A stretch of DNA of 64,000 bases from Diphasiastrum complanatum (taxonomy: Eukaryota > Streptophyta > Lycopodiopsida > Lycopodiales > Lycopodiaceae): NCBI GenBank assembly GCA_029204225.1, contig CM055107.1, positions 47,352,476-47,416,475 on the forward strand, read 5' to 3'. Under the pieces are notes generated by a model. It was not told where the DNA came from and made no database searches. It saw only the letters and a program-made list of their open reading frames with translations. The translations under genes and the position numbers were made by a program. This document shows positions 1-11,850 of the stretch, one piece after another. Within the stretch, counting starts at the first letter, position 1; the number at the start of each line of letters is the position of its first letter.

Positions 1-2190
1 AAGGGCCTAACTTTGGCTAGAGGAGGGCTTTTGGGGCCAAATAAGGGCCATTTTGGAGCCTGTAAAAGCCTGCACTGAGCTGGCAGACAGAGCGATGACA
101 TCGTCAAGGGAGAAATGCATTTTGATGCATTCTTGGCACCATTTGATGGAGCAGGAGATAAGTGACCCAATGAGGTACGGTTTTTGCTATTTGGTGACCT
201 GTGTGCCAAATTAAGCCCAATTTTTTGGCTGAAAGTCTGTTGGGCAGGCTGGAAAAAGGGCATGTGCCTATAGCCAAGGAGCTTTAAAGCGGTTCTCAAG
301 CAGTTTTGAAGAGCCTAAGCACAGTATATTGTGAGGGAGAGCGGAAAGGGCGGAATTGCATTGGAGAAAGCTAGGAGATGCGGGAAATTTGCAATGAGGC
401 GTCGTGAAACTCTTAATTGGCAGAAATTGAGAGAGGAAAACCAACCACAGGAGAGAGCCAGACATGATGCCGCATTATGTCAATAGACATGGTAAAATAG
501 TTCATGTCTACTCGTTTAACTTTTTGGAAGTTCGAACTAACCAAGCTTAAGGGATGCTTGGAGGGGGCCTCTCAAGGTGAAAATAGGCGAGGGCATTGTA
601 AGATTCGGTGGTTGCAGTTGCTTCACATGATTTTGCAAGGGAGAAATGTCTCGGTTGAGGAGAGTTACACTAGCTTAATGGTGGCAATGCAATGGTGGCG
701 GTCACAAGGTGAAAAATGTCAATGATAAGGTCAGCTGGCTGAGCCAAAGAGAAAAGTAAGGAAGCAGATCTAGTAGCTTGCATGAAGGGGCAAAGATGCA
801 GAGAGGGTAGTCTCTATAATCTACTGGAGGCATATTGTTGTAGTAGCATGGACTTCATGGTGTGCATGAGGTGTGTGCATGGTCGGCAATGCAGCAGGGG
901 TCAATACTTGGATTGCCATTGATGGAGTGTTATTTACCATAAGGAGCATTGGTAAGCCATCTCTTTGAGGCTTTATGCATTGGCTGTATTTGCGGGTATG
1001 TAGGCTTGGCATTGGATGCTTAAACTTGGATGGTTTGTGGTCTTTTGGAGTGAGATCAAGGAAGCCTAGTCAAAGTCATGTGAAGCCATTTTATCTTAGT
1101 AAGATCAGGGTTGATGAGACATAACTCACAAGATCTATGAAAGCAAAGTCATAGATCATGTTACAAGATGTAACAAGAAGCAACAAGTAGGATACATGTG
1201 GTGCTATGGAACTTAGTAATCCATGATCAGGAAGCCTTGACGGTGAGCTGGATGCTATGGTAAGAGAGACCACTTGACTTATAGGTCAAAGCTTGCTATC
1301 TTGTTTTTTTGTGGAGTCCAAGTTGATATATGATCCACATTCTATGTGAATGCTTGTCAAAGATTGTAACCTACAGGAGAAAGCTCATGAGATATAGTGG
1401 ATTCATCAGAGTCATTGGTAGACTCGTAGGCTTGGTGCATGAAGGATGAATGATAGCTTGGCAAGGCAAGGCAAAGTGGAATGGATGGTTGGGAGAGACA
1501 CTTGGACATGGATGTATCTCTGGGAGGTACATGGTGCACTCGAGGAGATATCAGGACAGATGCGTGGAGCTTTGGATGCATGGTTGTTGTAGCAGTGGAT
1601 CTACCTATGGCAATGGTGTATGGCACAAGAGGATATCTTCTTCAGCAAGTAGTGATCATCAGTGGATATGTTTGTCATTCGTGTTGGTTGCATGAATGTG
1701 ATTGCTTGCATGTGACTTTGTCATGAGAGTCTTTTGTGACTAGACATAGATCTAAGTTGGAGTTTGATTCGCTATGCATTTGCTACTAAAAAGAACATTT
1801 GATGCTCGGTGACTTGTTGAAATGTCTACTAGCTGATTTTCTAGCGAGGGTATAATCTTAGTGGCAGTAAGATTTCCTCAGGTTGAGCCATAGTCGATCA
1901 TTGTTATCAGCGTTATGAGTTTGTCTTGTAAGCGTCTGATAGGATGTCAGCCTAGTAAGATGGAGGATGATCATCTCATGGTGGCAGTGAGGTTTCCTCG
2001 GTGTGAGTCTTGGGTCTCACGTGGTCCGCTTGTGTTTCAAGTTGGATGGTGAACAAGTCAAGTTCAGAGTGTGGCAGACTCTTATTGAGAGCATGGTGTT
2101 TGGTTGATACTTTGTGAAGTCAAGCGCTTTGACTATGTACTTGAGTGTGAGTCGAGTACAAGTAGCAAGAAAAATGCATATGATCTATAC
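1..2190. other. Stretch with no recognised gene
   Basis: The open frames here are short (under 100 codons), overlap on both strands and resemble no family I know. Two loosely similar segments near 1855-1880 and 1979-2005 share a 'GTGGCAGT(A/G)AG(A/G)TTTCCTC' core, so some local duplication is present. The right end may hold the leader or LTR of the Copia relic that follows, but I could not find a primer-binding site or an LTR edge. Confidence 0.5.
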
Positions 2191-2240
2191 GGACACTCCA
2201 GGACATGTTTGTTGTCCAAATTACAAGAGTCTTTACATTC

Positions 2241-3950
2241 ATGGCATCTGTAGGAGATTTTCTCTTTGAAGCTAGTGAAAGACTAGATACCTTCAATTAT
2301 TCATTTTGGAAGGATAGGATAGAATCCTTGTTGATTCTTTATAGAGTAATGGACATTGTATCAGGAATTGAAGTTGAACCTGAAGCTTATGATGAGGCTC
2401 AGAGATTCAAGAAGAGAGCAAAAATTGCTCTTCATATCATCAAATTGAAGATCTCTGATGAGATGTTGAGAGAAATAAGTTTATGCACCTCAGCCAAGGA
2501 GACTTGGAAAATTCTTAAGTCCATTCATGAAGCAAAGATCAAGTCAAGAGGGAGGAGCAAGAACAGTTTTTCTCAAGCCTTCACCAAGGACAAATCAAAG
2601 AACAAAGACTATAGTGGAGTAGAAGATGATTCAACTCATTCTTCTAACTTCCATAAAGGAAAAGCTACTGATAATTCCGACTCATAGATCGAACAACTAG
2701 CCAATTCTGATCCAGAGAGTCGACTGCAGAATCTCGACGCTGACTCAGACAATGAGTTAGAACTTCAATGAGTCAACCCACATCAGAGGACCGAAGTTCA
2801 ACCCAGAAGGTCGAATAGGTCCAGACAGCCTCCATCTAGATTTATGGATGATCCGACCTGCTACTTCGTGTAGGAACCAAACACAGTTGTTGAGGCGATG
2901 TCTACACCTAATGCTGACCAGTGGAAAGTAGCGATGGACATCGAATTTCATTCTCTTATGGAGAATTAAACATGGACACTCATTGAGCTACCAAAGGACC
3001 GGAAACCAATTCCATGCAAATGGATATTCAAGACAAAGTACGACGCTGAAGGAAGACTAAATCGTTACAAGGCTAGGCTAGTCGCCAAAGGCTTTTCCTA
3101 GATTTCAGATCTGGATTACTTAGACACCTTCGGCCCAGTAGTCAAACATGCGTCGATCCGCCTACTCCTCTCTTTTGCAGCCGTGACAGACCTTGAAGTC
3201 CACCAGATGGATGTCCAGACCGCTTTCCTCAATGGAACCATCGAAGAGGCGATCTACATGACGCAGCCAGAGGGATATGAACTCAAGGACAAGCAACAAC
3301 ACCTTGTATGCAAAATCCACAAGGCACTCTACGAGCTGAAATAGTCACCCAGAGCCTGGTTCCAGAAGATCAAGGCATTTTTGATAGAGAATGGTTTCAT
3401 TCCAAACTCAGCAGACTCGAATGTCTATTTCAAGTTTGTATCAGATTACTTCATAATCATTACTCTCTACGTAGATGATACACTTTTATTCAGTAATAAT
3501 CTGAATTTGATGAAGGATACAAAATGCATGCTGGCCCAAGAATACAAGATGACTGACATGGGTCCAGCCCACTATTGTCTCATAACCCAAATTCAATGAG
3601 ATCGACCTAGCAAACTAATCTTTATCAGTCAACAACGATATCTCAACAACGTGCTAGAAAAGTATGGAATGGCCAACTGCAAACCCAGTCTCTTTCCACT
3701 TGACCCTGGACTAAAGCTATCAAAGGAACAGTCTCCTCAAACTGAGGCAGAAAAGGAGGAGATGAAGCGCGACCCGTTTCAATCCATCATCGGCTCACTG
3801 ATGTATGCAATGATCTGCACACGACCAAACCTTGCATATTCGGTTAGTACACTCAGCCAGTTCCTGTCAAATCTAGACGTAGCTCATTGGAAAGCGCTAA
3901 CAAAGGTCATGAAGTACATGCACTCTGGATTGTCTTGCATCTTTTGTCCT
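2241..3950 (+). pseudogene. Copia retrotransposon relic A: gag fused to reverse transcriptase
   Basis: This is a Ty1/Copia polyprotein relic that stays in one reading frame from the ATG at 2241 to about 3950. The first ~115 codons are a Copia gag N-terminus (ends near KILKSIHEAK). The zinc knuckle, protease and most of integrase are missing. A basic RRSNRSRQPPSRF linker, typical of the stretch before Copia RT, leads into RT with KPIPCKWIFKTKYD, the QMDVQTAFLNG motif and the YVDD catalytic box (near 3465), followed by the start of RNase H (IGSLMYAMICTRPNLAYSVSTLSQF). Seven in-frame stops interrupt it (TAG 2685, TGA 2769, TAG 2871, TAA 2967, TAG 3099, TAG 3342, TGA 3597), and there is no frameshift. 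It cannot encode a functional protein. Neither LTR was located. Confidence 0.9.
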
Positions 3951-3959
3951 GCCAGGTAT

Positions 3960-5825
3960 CTGCATATCTTCGTATCTTCTATACTAGTAGTTTGGGACAA
4001 AAGCTTTGAACTTTGAACTTTTAATATCCTTGTCACTGTTTACAATGCGCGAAGAGAGTAGTCATCGTTGCTACAATGTGCTAGAAAACAGATTTAACAA
4101 ATTGTATATTTTTATCATGTACGGGTTAAAGGTGGCATCTCGCATATTAGCACAAAGACTATTCTACAAAGAGGCAGCTGATTGTTGAAATTTAGCAGCA
4201 GTTATAGAGACTACTGGTCTGGTCGAGACAACTTCTTTGTGGTCCCCGGTCGGGACAACTTATAAGCGAAGAAGATCCTCTAGTGCAGCCGCAAGAACAA
4301 TTTTTTCCAACAGAAGGGCCAGGGGGTTGCATTGTGGCACATTATAGCAGTCGAACGAGGACGGTAAAATTCCATTGTGTCTTCAAGCTGCAAGGTTTTA
4401 TGAAAAAGAGGCGCTGGCCCAGATTCTCTCTCAAAAATAGATTAAGACTTGCTCAAACCGACTGTGACTGCTCGCATTGGACTTCATTTGAAGCTTCACA
4501 AGAAAGATAATATAGTGCTTCAGGAGTTAGACAACAATGCACTGAGAATGAAGAAAACAGACTCAGCTGCAGAAGATGGTGAATGTTGTTTCATAGGTCT
4601 GCATTCTGCATGTCTGCATCTGCTGCTTTCAACTTGTTCTTGCATTGATTTGATTTTCGATTGATTCAAGCAATGGTCTGAATTTCTTTAATATGGGCTG
4701 AATTAAGTGCACTTAATAAATTAATCAAGTCGAGCTCACAAATAATATTCAAAATGAATCAGCAAAAATCCATTAAGTGACTCATTTTTTAGACAAGAAC
4801 AGGGCTTGTAACTTGTATTTATAAGCAGAGTGCTTTGGTTGCACCATTTTATTTTTCTAACAATAAAATTCTAACTATCTATACCTAGGTTTATGACCGA
4901 CTGGTATTACCTTTGCAATACCAGTTCCATCCATACCTGTTTGAAGTTTGTAAATTTTGTCTATGTTCATACCCGACTGGTAATCTAAAACTTATTTTCT
5001 TTAATACCATAGATCCGCCTGGTATTAGAAAATGCAAAGTACTTCAATACCATGACCGGGCTCGTATTTAAAATAGTGATGCCCACCCAACACTGGTTCA
5101 AACCTACCATCAGTAAGTAATCTTTAATGTTGACTTTTTTGGTAACTCAATTGACCAACGCCACCACATAGTATTGCCTTTGCAATACAAGGCCAGTGTT
5201 CGAGAAACCTCTTTGAGCTTTCTCCCTAATATCCTGCATTTTTTTGAGTTTTCGATTTTTGAAATTTTTTACTTTCCAAATCCTGCATCTCATATTTTTT
5301 GCCGATAGAATACTACATATTTACATTCAAAAACTATTTTATTACTCCACATCAAAATGACAAACATAAAATTTTCTACATTTAAAAAAAGCTATCCCTT
5401 TTTTAAAGTCAATCTCGTGTAAGTTTTTCATGAAACCAATTAGGCCATGCGAGTTCAAGGCCGTGCGCACAGGCTTTGCTTCAAAGCCTCTGCGCGATCT
5501 GCCAGATTCTTGTGTATATCTGTGGTTTCTTCTCTGTTCATGGATGGATGGATTACACCATCACCATCACCAGCACCAGCACCAGCATGATGGAGCAGTG
5601 GGTTGCTGAATTTGACAAAATGCTTCATACAAATCTAGTTGGATCTGATTTGAGTGGAGCATCTGATTTGTTCCACTTAGAATGGGGATTTCATTCATGA
5701 CGGTGGTTTTGCATGATGTTGGTTGTTGAATGTTTGAGCCAGATCATAGATATGGGGATACGTCTGATATGGCTTTACATGGTTTGGATCAGGTAATCAA
5801 TGATTCAGGTTGAAGGAAATGTAGG
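3960..5825. other. Intergenic stretch with degenerate repeated motif
   Basis: No gene is seen. Between about 4890 and 5190 a short motif (GACCGnCTGGTATT and variants such as 'cccgactggta', 'ccgcctggtatt') recurs several times at uneven spacing together with 'ttgcaatac'. A small CAC/CAG-rich trinucleotide run lies at about 5555-5590. The last ~350 bases lead into the PPR gene; I saw no clear TATA box or telobox. Confidence 0.4.
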
Positions 5826-8546
5826 ATGAGACGCTTCTGTACGCTGGTCCAAGAGGGAGCGCCTCAAACCCTAACAAATCTCCAACACAACATAAGCAAA
5901 ACTTTGGATTATCTTGAGCAGCGGCATGTGCGAGGCAGTGTGACTTGCTATTCTAGACTTCTTAAGGAGTGCATCAAATCCAGGATTCTAACAGAAGGCA
6001 AACGCATCCATAATCGCATTGTTCAGGAGGGATTGGACTGTAACAGATACTTAGGGAACCTCCTCATCAGTATGTATGGCAAGTGTGAAAATGTTGGTGA
6101 TGCTCGGAAAGTATTCGATGGAATGCCAGAGCGCAATGTTGTCACTTGGACTGCCATGATTGGAGCTTACAGCCGGCATGGCCATACCAAGGAGGCGCTT
6201 CAGCTTTTTCAGCAAATGCAGCAGAGAGGTATTAGACCTAATAAAATCACCTTTCTCAGCATCCTTAATGCATGCCGTTGTAATTCAGACCTCGGAGAGG
6301 GTAGAAGCATTCATAGATCTGTTAGTGAAAATGGACTAGAATCGGATACTCTTATTGGAACTGCCCTTGTGACTATGTATAGTAGATGTGGTAGCCTTAA
6401 GGATTCAAGGGAGTTATTTGACAAAACGAAGGAAAGAGATGTTGTATCATGGAATGCCATGATTGCAGCCTATGTACAGAATGGGAACTGTTGGGCAGCC
6501 CTTAGTCTGTTTCATGAGATGCAAGCAGAAGGCGTGAAAGAGAGCAAGCTCACTTATGCTACCCTTCTGAAAGCTTGTGGATTGATACCCTCTCTTTCAG
6601 ATGGAAAGTTGATCCATTCCCATATCATCCAAAGTAAGTATAGGGGCGATCTTATGGTAAATAATGCTGTTTTGAATATGTATAGCAGGTGTGGGAGTCT
6701 GGCAGATGCATGTGAAGTATTTGACAGTATGAAAGAGCGCGACTTGGTCACATGGAACACAATGGCTGGGGCCTATGCTCAGCAAGAAAATGCTAGTGTG
6801 GCTCTAGAATTTGTTGAATTGATGGAGCAGCAAGGTTTGAAACCGGACAGAATCACGTGGTTGAGCATTCTAGATGCATGCTGTGGCCCCAACTTGTTAG
6901 CAAAAGGAAAGTTAATTCACGGCCGAATTGTGGAAAGCGGTCATCATCTAGATGTTGCTGTTGCGAACTCCGTCATGAGTATGTATGCAAGGTGTGGAAG
7001 TTTGGAACTCGCACAAACTGTCTTTGGTAGCATGAGTTTTCCAGACTTGATCTCTTGGAACACATTGATTCAAGCTTTTGCACAATATGGGCGCAGTAAA
7101 GAAGCCCTAGAGCTTTTTGAACAGATGCAGCAGGAAGGTTTAAAACCAAATAAGATAACTTTCCTGAACTGTCTTAGTGCTTGCGCTACCCCAATGGAGC
7201 TTTCAAAAGCCAGACAGCTGCATGCCCTTATTCTTGCCGACGGGCTTGAATTAGACACAGTCTTAGGGACAGCTCTTTTGAGCATGTATGGACGGTGCGG
7301 TAGCATCAAAGATGCACAGGAAGTATTTGAAAACTTACCTGAGCAGGATGTAGCGACTTGGACAGCCATTATTGGTGTGTATGCACAAAACAACTGTGGT
7401 GAATCTGCACTGAAGCTTTTCAAGCAGATGATTGAAGAAGGTGTGCAACCAAACAAAGTAACTTTTGTGAGCCTCTTAAATGCTTGTAATAGCCCTGACG
7501 CTCTAGCATATGGAAGGAAGATTCATTCCCTCATATCTAAAAATGGCCTGGAGTCAGACATCCATGTGGGCACAGCCTTGGTCAAAATGTATGCTCTATG
7601 TGGGAACCTGGAGGATGCATGTCTAATGTTCTCAAATATGAATGGAAAAGATGTGGTTGCTTGGAATACTATGATTTCTGCATATGTACAGTATGGCCTT
7701 AACAATTTGGCTTTGAAAGTCTTCGACCAGATGCACCAGGGAGGTATAAAACCAAACAGACTAACATTTGTGAGCACTTTAAAAGCATGTGGTGGTTCTG
7801 CAGTTCTTGAGCATGGAGAACACATCCATGCTTGTATTATCAAGTATGGATTGCAGTCGGATTCACTTGTTGAAAATTCTCTAATTGATATGTATAGTAA
7901 ATGCGGGAATCTCATGAAGGCACATCAGATTTTTGACAAAATGTCTAGCAAGGATGTCATTACATGGAATACGCTTATTGCCGCATATGCTCAGCATGGC
8001 TATGGCAGAACAGCTCTGCGTTTATTTGCAGAGATGGAGCAAGTGTGTGCCACTCCTGACGAATATACCTTCGTGAGTATCCTAGATGTTTGTGCTAGCC
8101 TGGGATTGCTAACAGAAGGAAAATTGATCCATGCCCGTGTTGTTGGTTATGGATTTGACAGACATGTTGTAGTTTGTAATGCCCTTATTAATATGTACGG
8201 CAAGTGTGGAAGTATAGAAGAGGCTTGGCTAGCATTTCTCAAGATGTTTCATCGAAACACTATCTCATGCAATATAATGATAGCAACCTATGCCCAGCAT
8301 GGGCTTGGCAAGTTAGCCCTCCAAGTCTTTGGGCTTATGCAATGGGTAGAATTACAGCCTGATGAGGTAACATACACTAATGTGCTCTCTGCATGCAGCC
8401 ATGCTGGTCTGATTGATGAGGGCTCGCACTACTTTGTGTTACGGGAAACTTGTGGTATTGTCCCAAGATTGGAGCATTACAGGTGCATAGTAGATCTTTT
8501 TGGACGGGCCAAACAGCTTGATGAGGCAGAGGATTTCATGGTGTAG
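5826..8546 (+). CDS. PLS-class pentatricopeptide repeat protein lacking E/DYW domains
   Basis: This intronless 906-codon frame encodes a PPR protein. In plants this family binds specific organellar RNAs and guides their editing, splicing or processing, so a chloroplast or mitochondrial location is expected; that is family knowledge, not shown here. After a ~40-residue leader the protein is built almost wholly of PLS triplets of about 100 residues. Eight S motifs of the MYxxCGxLxDA type are visible (MYGKCENV, MYSRCGSL twice, MYARCGSL, MYGRCGSI, MYALCGNL, MYSKCGNL, MYGKCGSI), each followed by VFDxMxxRDVVxWNxMIxAY and a P motif ending in PNxxTFxSxLxAC. The frame stops at DEAEDFMV, where E1, E2 and often DYW would normally follow. 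The next codons (WPLLGVA) look like a worn E-motif start, so the C-terminal editing module seems to have been lost. The first ATG fits the repeat register. It may be a pseudogene or a truncated but working RNA binder. Confidence 0.93.
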   Translation: MRRFCTLVQEGAPQTLTNLQHNISKTLDYLEQRHVRGSVTCYSRLLKECIKSRILTEGKRIHNRIVQEGLDCNRYLGNLLISMYGKCENVGDARKVFDGMPERNVVTWTAMIGAYSRHGHTKEALQLFQQMQQRGIRPNKITFLSILNACRCNSDLGEGRSIHRSVSENGLESDTLIGTALVTMYSRCGSLKDSRELFDKTKERDVVSWNAMIAAYVQNGNCWAALSLFHEMQAEGVKESKLTYATLLKACGLIPSLSDGKLIHSHIIQSKYRGDLMVNNAVLNMYSRCGSLADACEVFDSMKERDLVTWNTMAGAYAQQENASVALEFVELMEQQGLKPDRITWLSILDACCGPNLLAKGKLIHGRIVESGHHLDVAVANSVMSMYARCGSLELAQTVFGSMSFPDLISWNTLIQAFAQYGRSKEALELFEQMQQEGLKPNKITFLNCLSACATPMELSKARQLHALILADGLELDTVLGTALLSMYGRCGSIKDAQEVFENLPEQDVATWTAIIGVYAQNNCGESALKLFKQMIEEGVQPNKVTFVSLLNACNSPDALAYGRKIHSLISKNGLESDIHVGTALVKMYALCGNLEDACLMFSNMNGKDVVAWNTMISAYVQYGLNNLALKVFDQMHQGGIKPNRLTFVSTLKACGGSAVLEHGEHIHACIIKYGLQSDSLVENSLIDMYSKCGNLMKAHQIFDKMSSKDVITWNTLIAAYAQHGYGRTALRLFAEMEQVCATPDEYTFVSILDVCASLGLLTEGKLIHARVVGYGFDRHVVVCNALINMYGKCGSIEEAWLAFLKMFHRNTISCNIMIATYAQHGLGKLALQVFGLMQWVELQPDEVTYTNVLSACSHAGLIDEGSHYFVLRETCGIVPRLEHYRCIVDLFGRAKQLDEAEDFMV

Positions 8547-11390
8547 TGGCCCTTGCTTGGCGTTGCTTTTACAAAAGTGTATGGAAGAATACCTTGTGAA
8601 AAATTTGAACTGAGCTCGGTGGTGTACTGCTAAAAAATCCGTGTCTAATGGGTGTGAGTATGGTGCTACAACATATTCCTCCTTGCCGGGATAAGCAGGT
8701 CAAGGAGTTTAACCTTGGCAGGTCCATCAAACATAAGAGGGTGGGAAGATGAGAGATCGTCATTATTTATCTGCTGCGGCCTGGGTAGCACTACCTCTAT
8801 AATCCTTGAAGTAAGAAGGCACATCATTTATCTGCAAGATTCATTTTTCACCATTCCCGTTGCTTTCTTTTCTCACCAATTTTTTTGATAGAATGGAAAT
8901 GGCGATCATATTACCTTCCTTTTTGCTTCATGACTCCAATGCACTTTGTATCTTTGGGCTGGGGTGGTTTTGGAGCATGACCTACTAGTCGCATCCGCTC
9001 GGAATGGAGCGTGCTTTCTTGATTCCACCCGTTTTCTATCCCAGCCATGCGCCAGATTACGGAGTACCTTACATTCACAGGAGAACTAGCTGCATCATAT
9101 GTCTGCTGGTGAACTGAGATGTCAGAACTTTGGGATGCATGAAATTATGTATCCAGTTTTTCATAATACCGTTAGACAGGTACATGTTTAAGCTATGAAA
9201 TTTCATGAGGGTCTGAAAAGTCACTATTCTTAATCATTCAGGACAAGTGATATATTTCTAAGATGCGCAATTTTACCTCTCAAGTATTTGGTGCATCCAC
9301 TCATGATTGGTTTATGCATTTTGAAAGTTTTAAGGTTACTTACAGCAGATTCACTGGGCATAGGAGCACTCTTAGGTTCCAAGCCTAACCGTGTATAACT
9401 TTCCATTGATGGTTGCAGGGCCCCTGCCTGCATTATATGTTGGGTTTCAAAACCCAAAGTCTAGAGATCCTGAAGTTCTCTTCAAAATATGTGCTCGTGT
9501 ATAATTTGTTTTACTAGTTGCTGGTCCGAGGTATGTACCCAAGAAAAGTCTTATCTGATTTTTGAGAAAGGAGTGGTAATTGTTATTCTTTGTTTCAAAG
9601 TTGTGAAGGACTAAATTGGTTGATTTACTGGGAATGAAGGAATGAACAAGTAGAAACATCTGCAAGGACGCTAGTATGCAGTAAAGCTTCAATAACAAAC
9701 AAGTTCTGAAAATGTCAACTGGCAGATTCAACAGACTGCCTTTCACTGGAAAGTCAGCTCGACCACAATAAATTTCAGCATAAGGCAACCACCGAGGCGG
9801 CATCCATACAATATCACCATGAATGTAAACCTTTTTTTGCAGAGGATGTGATTATGGAAATTTACTTGGACCAAATAGGCCTGCAATAGTAGGAATATAA
9901 TGTGGATGTCAGATTTTCACGGTTTCCAAAAATGATTTGGGAGACATAAGGCACCTCACCACTCACTCAAGGTACAGGTAAAAACTTCAAGATATGATCT
10001 GTCAAAGAAGGGAGTTATTGTGGCAAGAGATGGAATCCCCTACAGCTCATGCTATGCATGATGGAGTTGTGATATGAGAATTCCTCAAGTTAAAGATAGC
10101 ACATCTTTGTTCTTATGTTCAGGTTCTACTCTAGGCAATAAATGCAAAAAGATTGACACCCCCATTCTAGATAAGCTGAAAGCATAGAAGCATAGAAAAC
10201 CGATAGGTAGTCCAAAGTAGAAGCAACTTAATTACGGTTAGAGTTTCTCCTCAACTTTCCAAGACTCTTCTATATTCATTTGGATATATAAAGCTCTCTC
10301 TGTCTCTCTCTCTCTCATTATTTTTCATTCTTTAAATACAACTTCTCTCCTCTCTCTTGGTAGGCATGAATGGTTCCCTTCTTCCTCCCAAGCTATGGGG
10401 GATCTACATTTTCCAAAAATAATTGTGGAATATAAGCATTATTTAATAGGTAAGTAGCTTACTATCTTCATAATTTTGACATCATGCTACAAAATTTTTT
10501 TGCACAATTTGTCTAAGTATCTATTGTACATAATTCATATCTCCGCCTCTTGTGCATTTCAAAATTTATGCATCGTCATGTCTGTATGCATCAATCAACA
10601 GTTATGTCAAGCACCTTCACATGTTATATGTTGTATCATGCTCTATAACACCTCTAAGAAGCCTCTCTTTTGGCAGTTGGCATGTGTACCTTTTACACCA
10701 TTACTCCTTGTTGGAATTTGTGGTGTTGCACACTCTGTTAGTCACATTCAGCTATTAATACACTTCACCACAACTTCACATCTCACTTTACATATTGCAA
10801 GTCTTTAGAATTCAATAAAGATTTTTTCTATTCAGTATTAAGTTGACAAAGCTTTTAAATTCATCACATTATTTTCAAGTAACTTCAATTATATTATGAT
10901 TTCAAACTTTTTTTACGAGCTTTGACCCTACATCTCTAGATAGACCTTCATGAATACCTTGGAACCCAGGCCCTCTACCTAGACACGATATGTATTAAAC
11001 GTAGCTATGTTTTTTTTTTTTTGATGAGCACTTGTAAACAATCAAGGTACACCTTTTAAAACTTAAAAGGGGTTGTAGTTCCTTAAAGGTCATGCCTTAC
11101 ATTAAAAAAAGGGTGGCCCTTCTCTAAGAATAGGAGCTTTGCTTTCTTCACTTGGGCTAAAAAATTGGTTTTATTTTCTTAAAAGGAATCACAAATGACA
11201 TTTTTACAATTTGCTACCAAAAAAACTTCTAAATGTGTTTGATCGATTCATTACAATTAACAAGAGCATCTTTTCAAAGGCTTTAATGCATTCAAAACGT
11301 TGGAAGAAGACAGTTTTATCACATTGTTAACACAAAATTTGCTGTGGCAGCACAAATTAGTCATTTATAATACCTTCACAAGGGCTAGTA
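8547..11390. other. Stretch with no recognised gene
   Basis: The 3' flank of the PPR gene followed by AT-rich sequence. All open frames are short and have no recognisable similarity. A CT-rich run lies at about 10293-10345 (interrupted CTCTCT). I saw no transposon termini. Confidence 0.4.
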
Positions 11391-11398
11391 AACCACCA

Positions 11399-11400
<2 letters not shown>

Positions 11401-11447
<47 letters not shown>

Positions 11448-11850
11448 CATAATGTGTACACTCAAATCTTACATGAACCAAATGGTGCATATCTAGATCG
11501 GGGACCACATTATCTAGGGCATAATAATAGGATCTCAAAATTTTTTGCAAACTTGATTGGTTGTAATTTTCAGCCCTCAAAATAAAAAGCTCTCATGCCA
11601 TGGAATCTTGAAATTACATAGGCCTCATGGATGGAATCATTAACAAAATCTTGCAATATGTTTTTTATATTTTTTCCAAGATTTTCATGAGAATTATGTA
11701 TGATAATGGGTGTTTGTTGGAAAATGGTAAGGATCTAATTGCTCATCCTTGCCTTGCCACTACCATGGCTTGACAAGAGGACTTGTCATTATATCCTTAT
11801 AATGGGCCTCCAAACAGCCATTATTTATTCTATAACTTGCTTTTCAATCG
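11401..11850. repeat. Dispersed repeat, copy 1, headed by (TC)22
   Basis: A perfect TC dinucleotide run (11401-11444) leads directly into about 400 bp that closely match a second place in the window (about 51843-52285). Shared stretches include 'ATTGGTTGT(A/G)ATTTTCAG', 'GGCATAATAATA / GGTATAATAATA' and 'GACTTGTCATTAT', in the same order on the same strand. There is no coding capacity. It is an unclassified interspersed repeat of this genome; I could not see terminal inverted repeats or target duplications. Confidence 0.6.

Noticed and set aside
2241-3950. U-to-C RNA editing rescuing the relic's stops
   Set aside because: Such editing is known only in organelles of some seedless plants; this is a nuclear retroelement, and C-to-T decay explains the pattern more simply. 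Kept only as a test in the finding.
6554-7915. Minus-strand open frames of 62-130 codons inside the PPR gene
   Set aside because: Antisense shadows of the repeated PPR coding frame.
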